Below the pieces are notes generated by a model that worked only from the letters and a program-made list of their open reading frames with translations, was not told the origin of the DNA and did no database searches. A stretch of DNA of 32,420 nucleotides from an uncultured Hippea sp. (lineage in GTDB: Bacteria > Campylobacterota_A > Desulfurellia > JAADFJ01). The stretch lies in assembly GCA_913009315.1 (NCBI GenBank), contig CAJVZA010000016.1:1-32420 (forward strand), written 5' to 3'. This document shows, one piece after another, positions 23,463 to 30,647 of this stretch (the first letter of the stretch is position 1; every line of letters begins with the position of its first letter). The position numbers and the translations under genes are program-made.

Positions 23463-24173
23463 TTATTGATTAACAGAGAGATTTTCTGATATAAAACTGT
23501 TTATTGCAGCAAAAAGCATCTCAGGATTTTCAATCTGAGCCATATGTCCGGAATTCCTGATCTTGAAAACGGTTGTATTAAAACAATTTGCCAGTTCTTC
23601 TGATAATTCTGCAGGCGTCATAACATCGGAATCACCTGCAATAACCAGCACCGGAACTTTGATCTGTTCTGCCGCAGCATGCCCGTCATAGTTTCTGCAG
23701 GCAAGAAAATCGTCATAAAGTGATTTTTTATTCTTCTCCATCATCTGAACCGCTTTATTTTTCTGCTCCGTCGATGCAGAAAATGAAAATGACCATTTGG
23801 CAATTGTCTTAATTGTCTGCACAGGAGAATTTTTCAAGCCATTTAGAATTTTTGAATTTACCGGCAGTTTCAGGCCGCTTCCAATAATTACTACAGCCTT
23901 TATTTTGTCGGATCTTGAAGCAGAAACGATAGCTATTGCACCACCCATCGAATGTCCTATAAGCACAACATTCGCTAAATCGTTTCTACTTATGTAATTT
24001 ATAATCCAGTCGCTATATGCATCAATGCTGTCACATTTTCCCTGTTGATCTGCGTGCCCCGGAAGATCCGGTGTATGTATTTTATAATCTCCGGCCTCAG
24101 CAAACTGTTTTTTGACATCATTCCATATACTGCCGTCATTTCCGGCACCATGTATAAAAAGTAAATTTCTCAT
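23463..24173 (-). CDS. Alpha/beta-hydrolase fold protein
   Basis: This 236-residue cytoplasmic hydrolase has no signal peptide. The fold marks are LLFIHGAGNDGSIW (oxyanion loop HGAG at 8-11), the nucleophile elbow GHSMGG with Ser75, the acid in AGDSDVMTP (Asp183), and His210 in NSGHMAQIENP, so the triad is complete. Its ATG overlaps the stop of the CoA-transferase beta gene by 4 bases (24170-24173), which ties it to the acyl-CoA module. A role as thioesterase, or hydrolase of a ring-opened or ester intermediate, is inference; the substrate cannot be told from sequence. The closest generic families are the BioH/MhpC-like carboxyl-ester or C-C hydrolases. Confidence 0.85.
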   Translation of the reverse strand: MRNLLFIHGAGNDGSIWNDVKKQFAEAGDYKIHTPDLPGHADQQGKCDSIDAYSDWIINYISRNDLANVVLIGHSMGGAIAIVSASRSDKIKAVVIIGSGLKLPVNSKILNGLKNSPVQTIKTIAKWSFSFSASTEQKNKAVQMMEKNKKSLYDDFLACRNYDGHAAAEQIKVPVLVIAGDSDVMTPAELSEELANCFNTTVFKIRNSGHMAQIENPEMLFAAINSFISENLSVNQ

Positions 24174-24952
24174 CCTTTCCCCCTGCTTACCATTCCATAA
24201 GGATCAATGAGGTTTCTCAATGTATAAAGCTCATCCTTTGTCGGCTCTTCTATTGCTTTAACATTACCGGAAATCTTAGGCACAAAACCCATCTCATCTG
24301 TTACATCCTTAACGGTCCTGCCTTTTTTTACAGCAATCAGTCTCATTTGCTTATCTTCAGTTTCAAAGTCAAATATAGCCTCAGATGTAACAACCATATA
24401 TGGTCCTGTGCCGGTAGGAAGACCTGCCGATTCGCGTGACCCTCCTCCTGAAAGATACCCGGGAGAAGTTAAAAACGACAATTTTTCCACAAATCTGCGT
24501 TTTTCATGCTTCAACGTTATAACGGTTCTCCAGCAATAGCTCGCAACTTCGCTTCCTCCGCCGCTTCCCGGAAATCGGGCATTCGGCAATTCATAATTAT
24601 TTCCCAACATAGTTGAATTTATATTGCCGTATCTGTCTATTTCAACAGCCCCGAGTATGCCGATATCTATATAACCCGCAGCTGCATAAGAAAAGGCTTC
24701 CGTCATAGAGCACCACTTAACAGATCTATAACAGTTTGACGGGCCGCCCATTGTTCCTCGTAAATATGGTATCATTGATTGCGGACCCACTGCACCAAAT
24801 TCAAAAAGCTGTATCATATTCGGCGTATAAAGCATCTCGGCAAGCATGGCTGATACTTGAGGCAATCCAAAACCGACAAAAACAGTGCTGTTATCCTCTA
24901 TAACTCTTGCAGTCCGACAGATTAAAAATTCACCGTCTGTATAATCGTTCAT
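24170..24952 (-). CDS. CoA-transferase beta subunit (glutaconate CoA-transferase / IpdB type)
   Basis: This is the second subunit of a class I CoA-transferase, 260 residues. The N-terminal region CRTARVIEDNSTVFVGFGLP and LFEFGAVGPQSMIPYLRGTMGGPSNC places a Glu at the position where the family carries its active-site glutamate (FEFG). GYIDIGILGAVEIDRYGNINSTMLG and RFPGSGGGSEVASYC are the next family blocks. The pair AB with ATGA overlaps suggests a stable heteromer. It could activate a dicarboxylic or short-chain acid with acetyl-CoA or a related donor. In actinobacterial IpdAB the same fold instead opens a ring in steroid breakdown, so reaction type is not fixed by homology alone. Confidence 0.85.
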   Translation of the reverse strand: MNDYTDGEFLICRTARVIEDNSTVFVGFGLPQVSAMLAEMLYTPNMIQLFEFGAVGPQSMIPYLRGTMGGPSNCYRSVKWCSMTEAFSYAAAGYIDIGILGAVEIDRYGNINSTMLGNNYELPNARFPGSGGGSEVASYCWRTVITLKHEKRRFVEKLSFLTSPGYLSGGGSRESAGLPTGTGPYMVVTSEAIFDFETEDKQMRLIAVKKGRTVKDVTDEMGFVPKISGNVKAIEEPTKDELYTLRNLIDPYGMVSRGKG

Positions 24953-25887
24953 TATCTATAGCCCTCAATGATTGTTGATTGTTTTACAAGTTCTGCCAAA
25001 GATTCCGTTCCTATATAATCAAGCAGTTCAAAATGACTTGAGAACCCGTATACCCATTTTTCAAGATAATCGTTCATATGTACATCATCGGTTATCTTCG
25101 ACATCTTAAAAAAATGTTCCTTGTCAAGTTCATAATAGCCTTGAGTTCCACCCGGCCATGCCCCAAAAGGCAGATGCACAACCGCATCAACGCAAAATGC
25201 AGGTATTGTTGTAGCCGATGGATTTTTTCTAAATTCAGATGTATCAATTATTCGTTCGCATGAGACAATTGTTTTCTTTGATGCCATCGCTGTTTCCAAT
25301 GCAGAGACAGTTGGACCGTATACGCGTGCATTTCCGTAAATATCAGCCTCCTGAACATGAATTAGACCTACATCGGGATTAAGCGGCGGCAAAAGCAGAA
25401 CATTTTCGTTTGTGAACGGATTTTTAGATATCACTGCGCTTGAATGCCTTATGGTATCGGTTCCCAATCCAGCCTTTGTAGCTATAAAAGGTATTCCGTA
25501 AGCACCTGCGGTAAGTCTAAGGCTCAATGAACCGTTAGTCCATTCCTCCAGCTTAACCTTTCCTGATTCAACTGCACGGTTTATATATGGAATCGTTCCA
25601 AGAAATCCCACATCTATTTTCTCAACACACCCGGCACCCGTCAAGAGCGAAGATTCGGCAAGTGTAAATTTGGCACAGATCGAAAGATAACATTTTTTCT
25701 GTCTTATAATTTCACGAATTAACGCCTGAGGTCCTCTCGTTAATGAAGAAAAATCATAAGCGACATAATCGCCGTCTGAAACAAATTTTGCCACTGCATC
25801 CCTTTCAGTTACCAGTTTGTTTACAAGTGCCCGCTTTTTATGTGCTTTTACATATAAACGAAAATCATTGCTATCATTCTTGATCAT
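24952..25887 (-). CDS. CoA-transferase alpha subunit (glutaconate CoA-transferase / IpdA type)
   Basis: This is the first subunit of the CoA-transferase, 311 residues. N-terminal KLVTERDAVAKFVSDGDYVAYDFSSLTRGPQALIREIIRQKK matches the GctA pattern (a phosphate-binding-like loop, then RGP-ALIREI-R). It continues with the GTIPYINRAVESGKVKLEEWTNGSLSLRLTAGAYGIPFIATKAGLGTD block and the NPDVGLIHVQEADIYGNARVYGP motif. The TGA overlaps the ATG of the beta gene by one base (24952). It begins 131 bases below the permease stop. GctAB of amino-acid fermenters acts on glutaconate, and the glutaryl-CoA-type dehydrogenase upstream fits a C5 dicarboxylate substrate. Confidence 0.86.
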   Translation of the reverse strand: MIKNDSNDFRLYVKAHKKRALVNKLVTERDAVAKFVSDGDYVAYDFSSLTRGPQALIREIIRQKKCYLSICAKFTLAESSLLTGAGCVEKIDVGFLGTIPYINRAVESGKVKLEEWTNGSLSLRLTAGAYGIPFIATKAGLGTDTIRHSSAVISKNPFTNENVLLLPPLNPDVGLIHVQEADIYGNARVYGPTVSALETAMASKKTIVSCERIIDTSEFRKNPSATTIPAFCVDAVVHLPFGAWPGGTQGYYELDKEHFFKMSKITDDVHMNDYLEKWVYGFSSHFELLDYIGTESLAELVKQSTIIEGYR

Positions 25888-25890
25888 TTT

Positions 25891-26018
25891 ACTAATCCCC
25901 TAACTTAGATATATCACAAGTTGATATTTCAAAGCTATTCAAATCGTTTTCTCCTGCGCATAATATACCGTTTGCATCTGTTTTGAGTACTTCTATAAAA
26001 TCCTGTATTCCAACAATA
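25891..26018 (-). other. Gap with an unexplained open frame, possible gene remnant
   Basis: Between the permease stop and the CoA-transferase alpha start, the minus strand stays open from within the permease end to a TAG at 25891-25893. It reads ...IVGIQDFIEVLKTDANGILC then AGENDLNSFEISTCDISKLGD. Residue use looks protein-like, but there is no ATG, GTG or TTG early in the frame, no ribosome site and no family that I recognise. It may be a decayed ORF or chance. Confidence 0.3.
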
Positions 26019-27356
26019 TCAGAAGATGAATAATGCCACGATAAATATCGGAATGCCTATGAACATAAGTGTCATTGCATAACCCATAATATCTCTCGCC
26101 CTCACGCCGCATATACCTAAGAGCGGCAATGCCCAAAAGGGCTGGAACAGATTAGTCCATTCATCACCATACGCGAAAGGCATTACAACTTTTGAAATTG
26201 GAACATGAAGCGATTTTGCTGCTTCTATCAAGACAGGTCCCTGCACTGCCCACTGTCCTCCACCTGAAGGGACAAATAAATTTACTATTGCAGCAGAAAT
26301 ATAGGTGAAAACCGGCAAAGTTGTCGCATTGGAAATGGAGATAAACCATCCTGCAATCACTATCACCAAACCTGAGAATTTCATCATTCCCATAATGCCT
26401 GCATAAAAAGGAAACTGAAGAACTATTCCTGCGGTTCCTCTAATACCATCCGATATTGAACGCACATAGGCTATGGGTCTTTTATGAAGTATGATACCAA
26501 TGGTAAGAAATGTAAAATTGACAATGTTAAGATTAAGAGAGAAGCCATGAGTACCAAAATAGTAAACTATATAAATCAGTCCGGCAAGTCCTGCAAGCAT
26601 TGAAAGGATAATGCTGTTTTCTAATTTATCAGCTGCAGTCCATTGTGATCGGGGCGTCTCCACAACCTCTTTTGGTTCGCGAACAGCCTCGGGAATTGCG
26701 GATATATCTTTTTCATCCTTTGGAGCCATGAGAGCAAGAACCAGTGGAATAAAAATAATTAGTATAATAGTCATTACTATATTAAGAGTGCTCCCCAATG
26801 TTTGGGAAACCGGTATAATACTACCTATCTCTTTTATTAGAAAATTTCCTTTGGTTGCAATAAGTAAAGGTGCGGATCCTGAAAATCCACCGTGCCATAC
26901 TGCAAGGCCTGAATAGCCGGCTGCCACAAGAAGAGGATAATGAAACTTTTTATGGTTTTTATAGCCTTGACGACCTACTTCCAAAGCTAAAATAGCACCC
27001 ACAATAAGACCTAAACCCCAGTTGATCAGTCCTGCAATAATAGCTACAAGAGCCACTAAATAAGTAGCTCCGGCCGAAGTTTTCGGAATGCCGGCAAGCC
27101 ACTTCAAGAATCTTTGGACTATCGGACTTGTTGCCAGTGCATAGCCGGTAACAAGAATTATTGTCATCTCCATAGCAAATTTTAGGAGTGTCCAAAACCC
27201 TTTGTACCAATCAAGTATCATTTGGAAAGGAGAGCTTTTTGTAAATATTATACCGAGAATAAAAGTAAGTATTGTAAGCAGAATAGCAAAAATAAACGGA
27301 TCAGGTATATATTTCTTAGCCCATCCGGCAAAATAATTCCCCATCTTTTTGATCAT
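26019..27356 (-). CDS. atoE: Short-chain fatty acid transporter (AtoE family)
   Basis: This 445-residue inner-membrane permease matches the ~440-residue AtoE family. The family opening is GNYFAGWAKKYIPDPFIFAILLTILTFILGIIF. Further blocks are WGLGLIVGAILALEVGRQ, HGGFSGSAPLLIATKGNF and FVPSGGGQWAVQGPVLIEAAKSL, the last a conserved glycine-rich stretch, and it closes with DEWTNLFQPFWALPLLGICGVRARDIMGYA. About ten to twelve hydrophobic segments are visible. GGGGGTGT precedes the ATG, and a perfect TTGACA (27419-27424) may be part of its promoter, though no good -10 follows. With the CoA-transferase downstream it resembles the E. coli atoDAE logic: uptake, then CoA transfer. Confidence 0.92.
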   Translation of the reverse strand: MIKKMGNYFAGWAKKYIPDPFIFAILLTILTFILGIIFTKSSPFQMILDWYKGFWTLLKFAMEMTIILVTGYALATSPIVQRFLKWLAGIPKTSAGATYLVALVAIIAGLINWGLGLIVGAILALEVGRQGYKNHKKFHYPLLVAAGYSGLAVWHGGFSGSAPLLIATKGNFLIKEIGSIIPVSQTLGSTLNIVMTIILIIFIPLVLALMAPKDEKDISAIPEAVREPKEVVETPRSQWTAADKLENSIILSMLAGLAGLIYIVYYFGTHGFSLNLNIVNFTFLTIGIILHKRPIAYVRSISDGIRGTAGIVLQFPFYAGIMGMMKFSGLVIVIAGWFISISNATTLPVFTYISAAIVNLFVPSGGGQWAVQGPVLIEAAKSLHVPISKVVMPFAYGDEWTNLFQPFWALPLLGICGVRARDIMGYAMTLMFIGIPIFIVALFIF

Positions 27357-27510
27357 CTTTACACCCCCATTAGTTAAAACTTTCCTATCATATATTTTTT
27401 AATTGATTTAATGGATAATGTCAAGTGTAGATTTTATTCTTCATTTAAAAAAACCATTCTAATTTCCCGTTGTTTTCGTATAACTGTCAAAATGTATTTC
27501 AATTTTTACG

Positions 27511-27533
27511 CTATAAAAAACCTCATTGAAGCC
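27511..27533 (-). repeat. Short dispersed intergenic repeat, lone copy
   Basis: On the minus strand AATGAGGTTTTTTATAG matches CATGAGGTTTTCTATAG at 30129-30145 at 15 of 17 positions, and more loosely CATGAGCTTTTCTGTAG at 12387-12403. TTTAGGCTT just upstream on that strand echoes TTTAGGCTCAG at 23278-23288 and 30574-30584. It lies in the 250-base gap between gcdH and atoE, which is otherwise without a gene. Confidence 0.5.
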
Positions 27534-27606
27534 TAAATTAAAAAGTCACAACGCCAAAAACAACATAACTTACAACATCTATTGCATAGCGCTCTATCCC
27601 CGCAGC

Positions 27607-28767
27607 TCAGCTTATAGCATCAATTCCCGTAATCTGCTTTCCGATAATCAAGCTATGAATCTCGTACGCCCCTTCGTATGTATCGACTGCTTCAAGATTA
27701 AGCATATGTCTGATTGTCTGATAATCGAGTGATATACCGTTTGCTCCCATCATCTCACGCGCCTCTCTTGCAATCAAAAGAGCCCGTCTGACGTTATTTC
27801 TTTTTACAAGAGAAACTTGATAATGCTTCAGCTTGCCGGCATCCTTAAGTCTGCCGATTTTGAGTACTGCAAGCTGCGCAAGTGAAAGTTCTGTTATCAT
27901 ATCGGCCAATTTGCTTTGGGTCAGTTGAAATGCCGCTAACGGCTTTCCAAACTGAGTTCTGTTTTTTGTATAGTTTATAACCTCATCAATACATGCCATT
28001 GCCGAGCCTAACACTCCCCACGCAATTCCATATCTTGCCTGATTGAGACAAGTCAAAGGAGATTTAAGATCGGCTGATTTCGGTAGAATATTTTCCAGCG
28101 GTATCTCAGCATCACCAAATACAAGTTCGCTTGTGACGGAAGCTCTTAAGGACATCTTATGCTTTATAAGATTAGAAGAGAATCCTTTCGTATCTTTTGG
28201 AACGATAAATCCTCTGACAACGCCGTCAAGTTTTGCCCAGACAACGGCAATATCGGCAATAGAACCGTTGGTTATCCACATTTTAGCTCCATTCAGGACA
28301 TATTTATCGCCCTTTTTAACTGCTTTAGTTTCCATAGAACCGGGGTCGGAGCCATGATCCGCTTCAGTAAGTCCGAAACAGCCGACCATTTCTCCGGCGG
28401 CAAGCTCAGGCAGATATTGCCTTTTCTGCTCTTCAGATCCAAATGCATAAATCGGATACATAACAAGAGCTCCCTGCACCGATGAAAAACTTCTTAAGCC
28501 GGTATCACCTCTTTCAAGTTCCTGGTTTATCAATCCATAGGCAACATTATTCAGTCCGCTGCAGCCGTAACCATGAATATTTGCACCAAGAAATCCAAGT
28601 TCTCCCATCCTTTTTATAAGTTTAGTCGGAAATGTTCCTTCTTCAAAATGTGTTGAAATTTCCGAAAGCACCTCTTTTTCAACAAACTCTCTTGCGCTGT
28701 TTCTTACAAGCTTTTCCTCATCCGATAGATCCGAATCGATATTTAGAAAGTCAATTCCATGAAACAT
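27607..28767 (-). CDS. gcdH: Acyl-CoA dehydrogenase, glutaryl-CoA dehydrogenase type
   Basis: This FAD enzyme has 386 residues, the usual length. Blocks seen are GLINQELERGDTGLRSFSSVQGALVMYPIYAFGSEEQK, CFGLTEADHGSDPGSMET (FAD and substrate contact), YVLNGAKMWITNG, YGIAWGVLGSAMACIDEVINYTKNRTQFGKPLAAFQLTQ, and ANGISLDYQTIRHMLNLEAVDTYEGAYEIHSLIIG. Glu365 (TYEG) is the catalytic base. Arg92 in the GLRS segment aligns with Arg94 of human GCDH, which holds the free carboxylate of glutaryl-CoA, and this separates it from butyryl- and isovaleryl-CoA dehydrogenases. Whether it decarboxylates to crotonyl-CoA or stops at glutaconyl-CoA cannot be read from sequence. GGAGG stands before the ATG. No electron-transfer flavoprotein gene is in the window. 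Confidence 0.88.
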   Translation of the reverse strand: MFHGIDFLNIDSDLSDEEKLVRNSAREFVEKEVLSEISTHFEEGTFPTKLIKRMGELGFLGANIHGYGCSGLNNVAYGLINQELERGDTGLRSFSSVQGALVMYPIYAFGSEEQKRQYLPELAAGEMVGCFGLTEADHGSDPGSMETKAVKKGDKYVLNGAKMWITNGSIADIAVVWAKLDGVVRGFIVPKDTKGFSSNLIKHKMSLRASVTSELVFGDAEIPLENILPKSADLKSPLTCLNQARYGIAWGVLGSAMACIDEVINYTKNRTQFGKPLAAFQLTQSKLADMITELSLAQLAVLKIGRLKDAGKLKHYQVSLVKRNNVRRALLIAREAREMMGANGISLDYQTIRHMLNLEAVDTYEGAYEIHSLIIGKQITGIDAIS

Positions 28768-28860
28768 TATAACCCTCCGCTAATAGTTGAATAATATTTT
28801 AACATGCTTTTATTTAATATCAAGCTTATTTTTGGTTGGTTGTTTGCAGAAAAACAAAAA

Positions 28861-28875
28861 AGTGATAAGATCACT
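28861..28875 (+). promoter_or_regulatory. Small inverted repeat just before the HDOD start
   Basis: AGTGAT-AAG-ATCACT (28861-28875) is a perfect 6-bp dyad 4 bases before the chosen ATG at 28880, in place of a Shine-Dalgarno site. It could be an operator or a translation-controlling hairpin in the divergent gcdH/HDOD spacer. No test is possible from sequence alone. Confidence 0.4.
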
Positions 28876-28879
28876 CTAT

Positions 28880-29710
28880 ATGATTGATACAAATAAGATC
28901 ATTGACGCAGCAAAAAATCTTTTCCCATTTCCCATTGTGGCGAGAAAACTTCTTATGGCTATAGAAACAGATGCAAGTGCCGAGCAGATTACTCGCATAG
29001 CCTCATTAGATCCGTCTATAACTGCTAATATAATTACTATGGCAAATTCTCCGTTTTATGCAGCAAGAAGAGAGATAACAGACGTTATTCACGCAACGAC
29101 AAGAATCGGGTTTGAAACAGTAAGGCAAATTGCCATAACAAAAGGACTCAGTAATCTATTTTCAAGAACAGATTTAACTGATAAATTGCTGTGGGAGCAT
29201 TCTATTGCGGTTTCTATTCTGAACAAACAATTGGCAAGAAGAATTGGAGGAGTTTCGGAAAGCACTGCTTATACAATCGGTTTGCTGCACGATTTCGGAA
29301 AGGTCATATTAAAAAGAGCAATACCTAAAGATTACAATACAGTGCTGGAGATATGCTATAACGAGAATAAAGAAGTCAGAGCTGTTGAACTGGATATTCT
29401 GGGCATGACTCATGATCATTTTATTGGAGAAATAGCTAAAATCTGGAATCTCGGCGATATAATAACTACTGCCTTGTCGAATCATCATGGACCATATGAT
29501 ATTATTTGTAGCGAGGCAAGCAGTTATGCACCTATAACAGCGTTATCTGATGCTATTGCCAATAGTGAGGGAATCGGAAGAAAAAAGCCGTTAAATATTG
29601 ATATAGAAAAAATCGAACCATTTAAATTGACCGGCATAGACATGAAAGATGTTAAATTTGTCAGAGAAAAGGGTTTGAAAGAGTTCAAAGATACTATAAA
29701 TTTTTTCTGA
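28880..29710 (+). CDS. HDOD domain signalling protein
   Basis: This 276-residue cytoplasmic protein has an HDOD domain across most of its length. FPFPIVARKLLMAIETDASAEQITRIASLDPSITANIITMANSPFY is the typical opening, followed by DVIHATTRIGFETVRQIAITKGL, the SIAVSILNKQLARRIG helix, and YTIGLLHDFGKVILKRAIP with an intact HD pair. Family members act as non-enzymatic signalling scaffolds in motility, biofilm or cyclic-di-GMP circuits; no GGDEF, EAL or receiver domain is attached here. ATG 28880 is chosen because homology begins a few residues later. Open codons reach back to a TTG at 28787, but that extra stretch lies in the divergent promoter region. It is transcribed away from gcdH. Confidence 0.86.
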   Translation: MIDTNKIIDAAKNLFPFPIVARKLLMAIETDASAEQITRIASLDPSITANIITMANSPFYAARREITDVIHATTRIGFETVRQIAITKGLSNLFSRTDLTDKLLWEHSIAVSILNKQLARRIGGVSESTAYTIGLLHDFGKVILKRAIPKDYNTVLEICYNENKEVRAVELDILGMTHDHFIGEIAKIWNLGDIITTALSNHHGPYDIICSEASSYAPITALSDAIANSEGIGRKKPLNIDIEKIEPFKLTGIDMKDVKFVREKGLKEFKDTINFF

Positions 29711-29776
29711 AACCTTCCATTATTGATTACTTTTGATAGAATGGCTTGGGATAAATAAGGTGAGTTATATGGATGC

Positions 29777-29852
29777 GGGCGATTAGCTCAGCTGGGAGAG
29801 TGCTGCCTTCGCATGGCAGAGGTCAGGGGTTCGATCCCCCTATCGTCCACCA
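29777..29852 (+). tRNA. tRNA-Ala (anticodon CGC)
   Basis: This is a complete 76-base cloverleaf. The acceptor is GGGCGAT (29777-29783) paired with ATCGTCC (29842-29848). The D arm is AGCTCAGCTGGGAGAGT, and the anticodon stem CTGCC/GGCAG encloses loop TTCGCAT with anticodon CGC (reads GCG). The T arm has GGTTCGATCCC, and the discriminator A with CCA is encoded in the DNA (29849-29852). Bacterial alanine identity is supported by G3-U70 (third G of GGG opposite T of GTCC). Confidence 0.97.
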
Positions 29853-30093
29853 AACATTACCTGATTGAAAAATGTTTGATAAATACTTCTCATTTCCTTA
29901 GTTTTAATTGTCGATAACGGTCGGGCTATACCCGGTAAGGGACTTCGAATCGTTTCCGTTTTAATTTACTATTAATTTTATTACACTGCTAAAAGCCTCA
30001 AATTCAGTACTAAAACCCTTATTGAGTACAGCCTTTGCTGCCGGCTGATTTCTTATTCAGTCTGTGTTGTAAATTCAATATCTTTTCCTTCAA

Positions 30094-30304
30094 GAGACCA
30101 CTGCACAATAAGCAAATTCACAGCTTTTCATGAGGTTTTCTATAGACAAGGCAAACTTCTGAAGGACTAACGGGTTAATTCAAAGAAGCAAAACGCAAGT
30201 ATATGGAAAACCTCATAAAGCCCGCAGGGAAGGCTGATATCGGGCGGGCAATCTTCAGGAAATTAAATTCTATAGAGCGCTTCTGTTTATTGTGCAGCGG
30301 TCTC
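30094..30304. repeat. Large imperfect palindrome, possible MITE-like or REP-like element
   Basis: The outer arms 30094-30114 and 30284-30304 match at 19 of 21 positions as inverted repeats, both reading inward from GAGACC-(A/G)CTGCACAATAA. Further in, CTATAG and CTGAAG recur in both arms in the same order. An inner pair, ATGAGGTTTTC (30130-30140) and its exact complement (30206-30216), is also present. The left arm's 30100-30150 resembles 12359-12408 beside the ferritin hairpin. No transposase frame lies inside and I see no flanking direct repeat. Confidence 0.6.
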
Positions 30305-30501
30305 ATAATCAGATATTTTTGCCGGAGCAATACGAAAATTATTTACCTGCGGCGGATTTTCAAAAAACATTCCGCCGCTTACTGAAAATGCCAAGCATAA
30401 TCGTTAAAATATTTCAAAGACAAAGGACAATTCGCAGCCACTCGTCTGGACTAAAACGTTTAAATCAGATATAACAGGAAAAATATTTGTTGCAAGCAAA
30501 A

Positions 30502-30572
30502 AGTCTCTCTTAATTACGAAGAAAATAACTCTGCGTAATGACAGAAATAAGATTTGCAACGCAGGGGAGACT
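30502..30572 (+). ncRNA. Predicted structured leader upstream of the secreted PKD protein
   Basis: AGTCTCTC (30502-30509) pairs with GGGAGACT (30565-30572), 8 bp with one G-U. Immediately inside the right strand, CTGCGT (30531-30536) pairs with ACGCAG (30559-30564). The two stems stack on one side and leave a 21-base bulge on the other and a 22-base loop. The element ends 75 bases before the ATG at 30648. It matches no riboswitch consensus that I can recall, and a decayed repeat is an alternative. Confidence 0.35.
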
Positions 30573-30647
30573 GATTTAGGCTCAGATTGTTTATGAATTA
30601 TTAGAGGTGCCAATAGGTATAACAGTCGAAGTTTAAGGAGATTTATT

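Larger units (their letters stand above)
29853..30647. other. Gene-free region of ~800 bases
   Basis: No open frame here has a ribosome site or a recognisable product. Contents I can point to are the 211-base imperfect palindrome at 30094-30304, the folded leader at 30502-30572, and a TTTAGGCTCAG motif at 30574-30584 shared with the gap before gspC. The first ~240 bases after the tRNA show no att-like direct repeat of the tRNA 3' end within this window. Confidence 0.6.

Noticed and set aside
28787-28879. Lipoprotein-like N-terminal extension of the HDOD protein (FYLISSLFLVGC)
   Set aside because: It would start at a TTG without a ribosome site within the divergent promoter region; HDOD proteins are cytoplasmic and homology begins after ATG 28880.
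30203-30474. Two small plus-strand open frames within and after the palindrome
   Set aside because: No ribosome site, composition follows the repeat arms, and no recognisable family.
29853-30647. Integrative element in the tRNA-Ala gene
   Set aside because: The tRNA is intact, no direct repeat of its 3' end was seen in the window, and no integrase lies downstream.
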